The notes under the pieces are model-generated. The model saw only the letters and a list, made by a program, of their open reading frames with translations. It searched no databases and was not told the origin of the DNA. The translations under genes and the position numbers were made by a program. From contig JBOGXF010000009.1 of NCBI GenBank assembly GCA_050694275.1, forward strand, positions 1 through 9,907: a stretch of 9,907 bases of DNA, in the 5' to 3' direction. This stretch comes from JBOGXF01 sp050694275. GTDB lineage: Bacteria; Actinomycetota; CADDZG01; WHSQ01. Below, one piece after another: positions 5,090-9,907 of the stretch; position 1 is the first letter of the stretch; every line of letters starts with the position of its first letter.

Positions 5090-5236
5090 ATGTTCCTAAA
5101 TAACAACTCTTGGGTGGACGCCTTCGTTATGGAGGACAACGGGCCTCTGCGTGGAATAGGCGGGGTGGCGCCCGAGACCGTAGTCTTGGCCGAGCTTGAG
5201 CAAGCCAAGCGCGGGCGTGTCACCAGAAAGTCCTGA
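5090..5236 (+). CDS. Doubtful small reading frame (48 aa)
   Basis: ATG 5090 opens a 48-residue frame starting MFLNNNSWVDAFVMEDNG, containing GGVAPETVVLAELEQAKRG and ending RVTRKS. I do not recognise it. The second half reads like a natural amphipathic helix with a basic tail, and third-position GC is moderate. However, there is no Shine-Dalgarno sequence at a useful distance (AAGGA lies 14 bases upstream), and the local DNA is less GC-rich than the neighbours. ATG 5129 is an internal alternative. It could be a real small protein, the end of a decayed gene, or chance. A stem-loop begins 27 bases after its stop. Confidence 0.25.
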   Translation: MFLNNNSWVDAFVMEDNGPLRGIGGVAPETVVLAELEQAKRGRVTRKS

Positions 5237-5262
5237 TCGAGGGGCGAAACAGGTGTCGAGCC

Positions 5263-5286
5263 GAGCCGGCTCTTTTGAGTCGGCTC
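5263..5286 (+). terminator. Strong stem-loop in the leader of the large secreted-protein gene
   Basis: GAGCCGGCTC-TTTT-GAGTCGGCTC pairs over 10 positions with one G-T wobble and a TTTT loop. It ends 40 bases before the GTG start at 5327. There is no T-run after it. It could terminate upstream transcription, or be a 5' leader hairpin affecting stability or translation of the large gene. I could not match it to a known riboswitch. Confidence 0.4.
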
Positions 5287-5326
5287 ATCCGTAAGGGCCT
5301 GGATTCGAGACAACGGGGGGTAAGGC

Positions 5327-8300
5327 GTGAGCGAAGCCGGACGGCACAAGGGCGCAAGGACGACCGTCACCATTCTGGCGGCGATGGCGTTATTGGTGGG
5401 AATCGTGGGGCCGCTCGCGCCCCCGGCACACGCGAATCACGACGCGGAAACGTGCCTCGACCTCGAGCACGACACGCAGGGCAGCGGCTCGGAGGTCGAC
5501 AGCAACGAGGTCGGCACCGAGCACACGATCGTCGCGACCCTGCGCATCCCGACCCCGCTACCCCCGTCGTGCGATACCGACGAGGATCCGGTAACGCTGG
5601 GTGCCGGCGAGCAGCACGTGATCGATTTCGAGATCACCGGGCCCAACGACCCCGACGACTCGGACTCGACCGACAGCCCCGACGACTCGTGCACCATCAG
5701 CGTCGGTGAGTCCTCCTGCGACATCTCCTACACGGGCACGGCCGCCGGCACCGACACGATCCGCGGATGGGAACGGGGCTCGACCCCCGATACCGACGAG
5801 CCGGTCGACGAGACGTCCGGCACCGAGCCGCTCGACGAGCCCGACAAGACCGACGTCGTCGAGAAGACGTGGACCGCCGGCCCGGCCTTCCGGCTCGACT
5901 GCGACGACGAGAGCGGCGACGACCGCGAGACCAACCCCTCGATCGCCGCGGAGGAAAGCACCGAGACCTACACCTGCACGGTTCAGGACGAGTTCGGAAA
6001 CCCGGTCGAGGGAGAACAGGTCCTGGGCGAGAACGAGAACGGGGTCAACGACCCCGACGCGACCGACGGGGCGAGCTACGATAGCCCCGACTACGGCCCC
6101 TGCACGACGAACGCCGACGGCGAGTGCACGATCGACGTCGCCCAGGAAGAGAACGAGGAGGGGACCGCCGAGATCTGCTTCTGGGTCGACGACGGCGATC
6201 CGGAGACCAACGAGGGCGCGACCCTGTGCGCCGACGAGCCCACCGACGAAGCCGAGAACAACGACCTCACCGACCAGGTGGAGAAGACGTGGGAGGGACG
6301 CGAGGCATCGGGCGTCAACGCCGACCCGGAAACCGACAGCAACGAGGTCGGGAGCGATCACGAGATCACCGCGACCGTCTACGATCAGTTCGGCGACGAG
6401 TTCGCGGGCAACACGACGGTCAACTTCGAGTTCTTTCAGGGCTCGGTGAGCGACGAGACCGACAACTCGCCGGCGACCCCCGACGACTCGTGCACGACCG
6501 GCGGCTCGTCGAGCTGCACGATCACATACTCGGCGGACGAGACCGGGAACGACCGGCTGTGCGTGTGGATCAACGAGACGCCGCAGATGGTCGGCGACAA
6601 CACGAACGGGACCTGCGACGGCGAGGGGCTCACCGACGCCGACGAGGAGGGTGCCCCCGACGAGCCGGACGACAACCGGGACGTCGTCGAGAAGAACTGG
6701 GAGCCGGCGCCCGGCCCGACCGATGCGTCCGAGCTCGACTGCGAGCCCGAGACCGACAGCAACCCGACCAACAGCGCTCACGAGATCGAGTGCGAGGCGC
6801 TCAACAGCCTCGGGCTCCCGGTCCCCGACGCCAACATCGACGCCGAGGCGACCGGCGCCAACGACCCCGACGACGGCAATACGCCGAGGAGCCCGGACTT
6901 CAGCTGCACCACCGGCAACGACGGCACGTGCACGATCACCCACGGGCCCGAGGGCACCGACGAGTCGGGAACCACCACCTACCGCGCGTGGATCGACTCC
7001 GACGGATCCAACGCGACGGTCGAGGCCGACCAGCAGGAAGGCCGCGACGAGGACGCGCAGCCGGGGGCGTTCGAGGAGCCCGACGGGACCGACGTCGTCG
7101 AGAAGATGTGGGACGCGTCGCGGATCGACTGCGAGCCCGAGACGGATCGAAACCGCAGCGGCAGCTCGCACACGGTGACCTGCACCGTGACCGACGAGAA
7201 CGGACAAGCTGAGGCCGGCGAGCACGTCGACGCCGAGGCGACCGGCGCCAACGACCCCGACGACGGCGCATCGCGCACCAGCCCTGACTTCTCGTGCGGC
7301 CCCACCAACGTGCAGGGACGGTGCTCGTTCACTCATTCCGGCGACACGTCGGAATCCGGCACGACCGTCTATCGCGCGTGGATCGACGCCGACAACGACG
7401 ACTCGACCGACGAAGCCGACTCGGGCGAGGGTCGCGACGAGAACACGACTCCGGGCGACCGTCCCGAGCCCGACAACACCGACGTGGTCGAGAAGGAGTG
7501 GAGCGCGTCTCGTCTCGACTGCGAGCCCGAGACGGACTCGAACCCAACCGGAACCGGACACGACATCACGTGCACCGCGACCGACGAGGACGGCGACCCC
7601 GTCCCCAACGAGAACATTGACGTCGAGGCGAGCGGCGCGAACGATCCCGATAACAGCAACTCGCGCACGAGCCCCGATTTCACGTGCACGACCGGCTCCA
7701 ACGGCCAATGCGTCGTGCGCCACGGCCCCCCCGGACCGACTTCGACGAACGAGATCGGCACGACCGCGTATCGGGCGTGGATCGACTTCGACAAGAACAA
7801 CGCGACCGACGACTCCGATGCCACGGAGGGCCAAAACGAGGAGTCCTCACCGGGAGCCGAGCCGGAGCCGGACTCGACCGACGTCGTGAGCAAGACGTGG
7901 CAGGCGATACCGCTCGACTGCTCGCCTGAGACCGACTCGAACCCGACCGGCACCAACCACACCGTGAGCTGCACGGCGCGCAACGACGACGGCTCACCCC
8001 GCAGCAACGTCGAGATCGACGCCGAGGCGACTGGGGCCAACGACCCGGACCAGAGCGACAGCCCCAACACGCCCGACTTCTCGTGCACGACCGACGCGCA
8101 GGGACAGTGCTCGTTCACACACGGCCCGACGGGCGGCGCGCAGACCGGGCCGAACGACACGTCTCAGCCGGGGACCACGAACTACCGCGCGTGGATCGAC
8201 GAGGACGGCACGAGCTCGGTCGAGGCGGACCCGACGGAGGGCCAGGACGAGAGCGCCCAGCCGGGCAGCCGCCCCGAGCCCGACAACACCGACGTCGTGT

Positions 8301-9907
8301 CGAAGAACTGGATCGAGGCCCCCGGGGACCTGACCATGGCCCCCGAGAGCGACACCGCCTCGGTGGGAGCGTGCAACCCCTACACGGTGACCCTCACCGA
8401 CGACAACGGGAACCCGGTGAGTGGCGCGTTCATCGACGTCGAGCAGCGCCACGAGCGCGCAAACAATCAGACCGCAGGCGACGAGCCGGCGGTGGGCTTC
8501 TGCGAGCCCGCGACCGGGCCTAACCCGTCCGACGTCGACGAGAGCCGCGGCGATCTCAGGCCTCCCGACGAGGACCCGGACAATGCGGGGACCGCGGGCG
8601 GCGAAACCATCGCGGCGACGGACGCCAACGGCCAGGTGACCTTCGGCATCAACGTCGTCCCGGCCCAGGGTTCGGACGGAAGCGGCGACGTCACGATCGT
8701 CGCGTTCTTCGACCTCGGAGAGGACAACGACGATCCCGACCCCGGGGAGCCGCAGGACACCTCGACCAAGACGTGGATCGTGGCCGAGGGCCGCACCATC
8801 GACTGCGCCCCGAAGGAGGCGACCAACCCGACGGGCACGACCCACACGGTGACGTGCACGGTCGAGGACGCCTCGGGCAACCCCGTCGAGGGCGAGGGAG
8901 TCACGTTCAGCGAGGCCGGCCAGGGCGAGCTCACCTCTCCCAGTCAGCGATCGACCGATCAGAACGGTCGAGTGACCGCGACCACCACCTCGAACCAAGA
9001 AGGGACACAGACGATCACCGCGACGATCACCGACGATCTCCAGGGTGAGCCCGATGTCGACGAGTGCGACCGCGCCGCGGGTGACCCGGCCGGCGCGCCC
9101 GCGGGCCGGTGCTCGGACTCGGTCACCAAGACGTGGACGGCCGAGGAGCAGATCGACGAGCGGTGCGACGATCCCGGCGTGCAGTGCGGGACCGACGGCG
9201 ACGACAACATCGTCGTGCAGCCCGGCACAACGCTCGTGATCTGCGGCGACGGCAACGACGTCGTCAACGCCGAAGCCGCCGACGGCGTCACCATCGAGTG
9301 CGACGGCTCCGACGACAACCCGGCCCCCGACGGCAACAAGACCATCACCGGGAGCCCGGGCGACGACGTCATCATCACCGGAACCGGCGACGACATCATC
9401 AATGCCGGCGGTGGGGACGACAACGTCACCGGCGACGGCGGCGACGACCAGTGCCACGGCCAGGGCGGTAACGACACCATCAACTGTGGCGCCGGCAGCG
9501 ACGTCGTCACCGGCGGTCCCGGCAACGACAACCTCCGCAGCCAGGGCGGCAACGACAGCATCCGCGGCGGTGGCGGGAACGACATCATCCGTGGCGGCGG
9601 GGGCAGCGACACCCTCAGGGGTGGGCGCGGCAACGACGTCCTCGTCGGAGGCGGCGGCCGTGACGTCCTCGTCGGAGGCGGAGGCAGCGACACCCTGCGC
9701 GGTGGTGCCGGCAACGACACCCTGCGCGGCGGTGGCGGCAACGACACCCTGACCGGAGGCGGCGGGCGCGACACCCTCGCCGGAGGCGGCGGCCGCGACG
9801 CCATCCGCGGCGGTGGCGGCAACGACACGCTGCGCGGCCAGCGCGGCAACGACAGCCTCTTCGGCGGTGGCGGCGACGACTTCCTCAACGGCGGCCCGGG
9901 CCGCGAC
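5327..9907 (+). CDS. Large secreted Ig-like-repeat / RTX calcium-binding protein, 3' partial (at least 1527 aa)
   Basis: A single frame runs from GTG 5327 to the window end with no stop. Residues 1-36 are a Sec signal peptide: basic start (RHKGAR), hydrophobic core, Pro-rich end and AHA at 34-36 for signal peptidase I. Residues 37-1270 are nine Ig-like modules of about 120-155 residues. Each ends in a strand such as TDVVEKTW (Trp at 182, 322, 458, 595, 725, 858, 995, 1150 and 1270), with internal NPTGTxHTVTC, DExGxPV and GTTxYRAWID strands like Big_1/invasin-type repeats. From residue 1288 it becomes GGxGxD nonapeptide repeats of RTX type, which bind calcium. The composition is extremely Asp/Glu/Gly-rich, with many regularly placed cysteines. 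GGGGGG six bases before GTG may serve as ribosome site. It is likely a surface or secreted structural/adhesion protein; no enzyme domain is seen. The C-terminus and any wall anchor are outside the window. Confidence 0.88.
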   Translation, partial: MSEAGRHKGARTTVTILAAMALLVGIVGPLAPPAHANHDAETCLDLEHDTQGSGSEVDSNEVGTEHTIVATLRIPTPLPPSCDTDEDPVTLGAGEQHVIDFEITGPNDPDDSDSTDSPDDSCTISVGESSCDISYTGTAAGTDTIRGWERGSTPDTDEPVDETSGTEPLDEPDKTDVVEKTWTAGPAFRLDCDDESGDDRETNPSIAAEESTETYTCTVQDEFGNPVEGEQVLGENENGVNDPDATDGASYDSPDYGPCTTNADGECTIDVAQEENEEGTAEICFWVDDGDPETNEGATLCADEPTDEAENNDLTDQVEKTWEGREASGVNADPETDSNEVGSDHEITATVYDQFGDEFAGNTTVNFEFFQGSVSDETDNSPATPDDSCTTGGSSSCTITYSADETGNDRLCVWINETPQMVGDNTNGTCDGEGLTDADEEGAPDEPDDNRDVVEKNWEPAPGPTDASELDCEPETDSNPTNSAHEIECEALNSLGLPVPDANIDAEATGANDPDDGNTPRSPDFSCTTGNDGTCTITHGPEGTDESGTTTYRAWIDSDGSNATVEADQQEGRDEDAQPGAFEEPDGTDVVEKMWDASRIDCEPETDRNRSGSSHTVTCTVTDENGQAEAGEHVDAEATGANDPDDGASRTSPDFSCGPTNVQGRCSFTHSGDTSESGTTVYRAWIDADNDDSTDEADSGEGRDENTTPGDRPEPDNTDVVEKEWSASRLDCEPETDSNPTGTGHDITCTATDEDGDPVPNENIDVEASGANDPDNSNSRTSPDFTCTTGSNGQCVVRHGPPGPTSTNEIGTTAYRAWIDFDKNNATDDSDATEGQNEESSPGAEPEPDSTDVVSKTWQAIPLDCSPETDSNPTGTNHTVSCTARNDDGSPRSNVEIDAEATGANDPDQSDSPNTPDFSCTTDAQGQCSFTHGPTGGAQTGPNDTSQPGTTNYRAWIDEDGTSSVEADPTEGQDESAQPGSRPEPDNTDVVSKNWIEAPGDLTMAPESDTASVGACNPYTVTLTDDNGNPVSGAFIDVEQRHERANNQTAGDEPAVGFCEPATGPNPSDVDESRGDLRPPDEDPDNAGTAGGETIAATDANGQVTFGINVVPAQGSDGSGDVTIVAFFDLGEDNDDPDPGEPQDTSTKTWIVAEGRTIDCAPKEATNPTGTTHTVTCTVEDASGNPVEGEGVTFSEAGQGELTSPSQRSTDQNGRVTATTTSNQEGTQTITATITDDLQGEPDVDECDRAAGDPAGAPAGRCSDSVTKTWTAEEQIDERCDDPGVQCGTDGDDNIVVQPGTTLVICGDGNDVVNAEAADGVTIECDGSDDNPAPDGNKTITGSPGDDVIITGTGDDIINAGGGDDNVTGDGGDDQCHGQGGNDTINCGAGSDVVTGGPGNDNLRSQGGNDSIRGGGGNDIIRGGGGSDTLRGGRGNDVLVGGGGRDVLVGGGGSDTLRGGAGNDTLRGGGGNDTLTGGGGRDTLAGGGGRDAIRGGGGNDTLRGQRGNDSLFGGGGDDFLNGGPGRD
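6837..6877 (+). repeat. 41-base exact repeat, copy 1
   Basis: Bases 6837-6877 are identical to 7227-7267, with a period of 390 bases (130 codons). They encode the insertion segment DAEATGANDPDDG of neighbouring Ig-like modules. Related but diverged copies occur near 7617 and 8011. Confidence 0.8.
7227..7267 (+). repeat. 41-base exact repeat, copy 2
   Basis: This is the second copy of the segment at 6837-6877 with no base differences. It marks these two modules as the most recently duplicated or converted pair in the repeat region. Confidence 0.8.
9188..9907 (+). repeat. RTX-like nonapeptide repeat tract (27-base tandem units)
   Basis: Imperfect repeats begin at residue 1288 (GTDGDD, GDGND). 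From about nucleotide 9353 an almost uninterrupted nine-residue GGxGxDxLx array runs to the window end; I count about 21 units. At DNA level these are 27-base tandem units such as GGCGGTGGCGGCAACGACAC. Such tracts fold into calcium-filled parallel beta-rolls. Many units have Arg next to the Gly pair (LRGG, IRGG) or as GRD. Confidence 0.9.

Larger units (their letters stand above)
5435..9136 (+). repeat. Nine tandem Ig-like modules within the large secreted protein
   Basis: Module ends are marked by the (D)VVEKxW-type strand. The strands at residues 176, 316, 452, 589, 719, 852, 989, 1144 and 1264 give spacings of 140, 136, 137, 130, 133, 137, 155 and 120 residues. Modules 4-7 (residues 452-988) are most alike, sharing LDCxPETDSNPT, xEATGANDPD, SPDFSCTT and YRAWIDxD. 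Modules 1-3 are divergent, module 8 (989-1143) is longer with a different cysteine pattern, and module 9 is the shortest and most like a plain Big_1 repeat. Confidence 0.8.

Noticed and set aside
4812..5090. A 92-codon plus-strand frame in the gene-poor stretch
   Set aside because: Ser/Arg/Pro/Thr-rich low-complexity translation with no motif and no ribosome site. It looks like a chance frame.
5240..5326. Possible known riboswitch in the leader of the large gene
   Set aside because: I see a hairpin but none of the conserved core sequences of the riboswitch classes I know.
5558..7834. A 758-codon open frame on the minus strand opposite the large secreted-protein gene
   Set aside because: It is a mirror of very Asp/Gly-rich, GC3-biased coding DNA (GAC read backwards gives Val). 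It is Val/Arg/Gly repetitive, and the plus strand has a signal peptide, domains and RTX repeats.
7994..9457. A 487-codon minus-strand open frame, and another at 8959-9888
   Set aside because: These are the same antisense shadow effect. The 8959-9888 frame is only Ser/Pro-rich repeats opposite the RTX units.
9353..9907. CRISPR-like array of short direct repeats
   Set aside because: The 27-base units have no unique spacers, keep frame and encode GGxGxDxLx, so they are coding RTX repeats.

Overview
The window looks like chromosomal DNA from a high-GC Gram-positive bacterium of the phylum Actinomycetota. The evidence is strong GC bias at third codon positions, a DUF222/13E12-type HNH gene preceded by an actinobacterial LexA box (TCGAAC-N4-GTTCG), frequent GTG starts, a TANNNT-type -10 element placed for a leaderless start, and an actinobacterial-style DUF6036 nucleotidyltransferase. 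I cannot assign a genus. Everything I can support as a gene is on the plus strand.

Region 1 (1-1521) is a HicA/HicB toxin-antitoxin cluster. Three 75-residue HicB antitoxins lie head to tail (187-873) behind what looks like the eroded C-terminal end of a hicA. After a 167-base gap with a 14-base perfect palindrome and a promoter-like element comes one complete hicA-hicB pair (1041-1521). A fifth 75-residue hicB (4208-4435) lies about 2.7 kb away behind another hicA remnant that still has the same promoter element. The five antitoxins are paralogues and have only the single HicB fold, with no DNA-binding tail.

Region 2 (1601-2406) is an overlapping gene pair: a 97-residue unknown protein and a DUF6036-type nucleotidyltransferase. 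It has the layout of a two-component, toxin-antitoxin-like module. Region 3 (2407-4026) holds hairpins, a promoter with a LexA/SOS box, and a DUF222-HNH nuclease gene. Region 4 (4027-4699) holds the hicA remnant, hicB5 and a small coiled-coil membrane protein. Region 5 (4700-5326) is a mostly gene-free stretch with three stem-loops and one doubtful 48-codon reading frame.

Region 6 (5327-9907, running off the window) is a very large secreted protein gene. It encodes a Sec signal peptide, nine Ig-like modules of about 120-155 residues (acidic, rich in paired cysteines), and then a C-terminal run of about 21 Gly/Asp-rich RTX-like calcium-binding repeats. It has no stop codon in the window.

As a whole, the left 4.7 kb reads as an accessory region of small stress, toxin-antitoxin and nuclease genes with repeated duplication and decay. 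The right half is one cell-surface or secreted calcium-binding protein.
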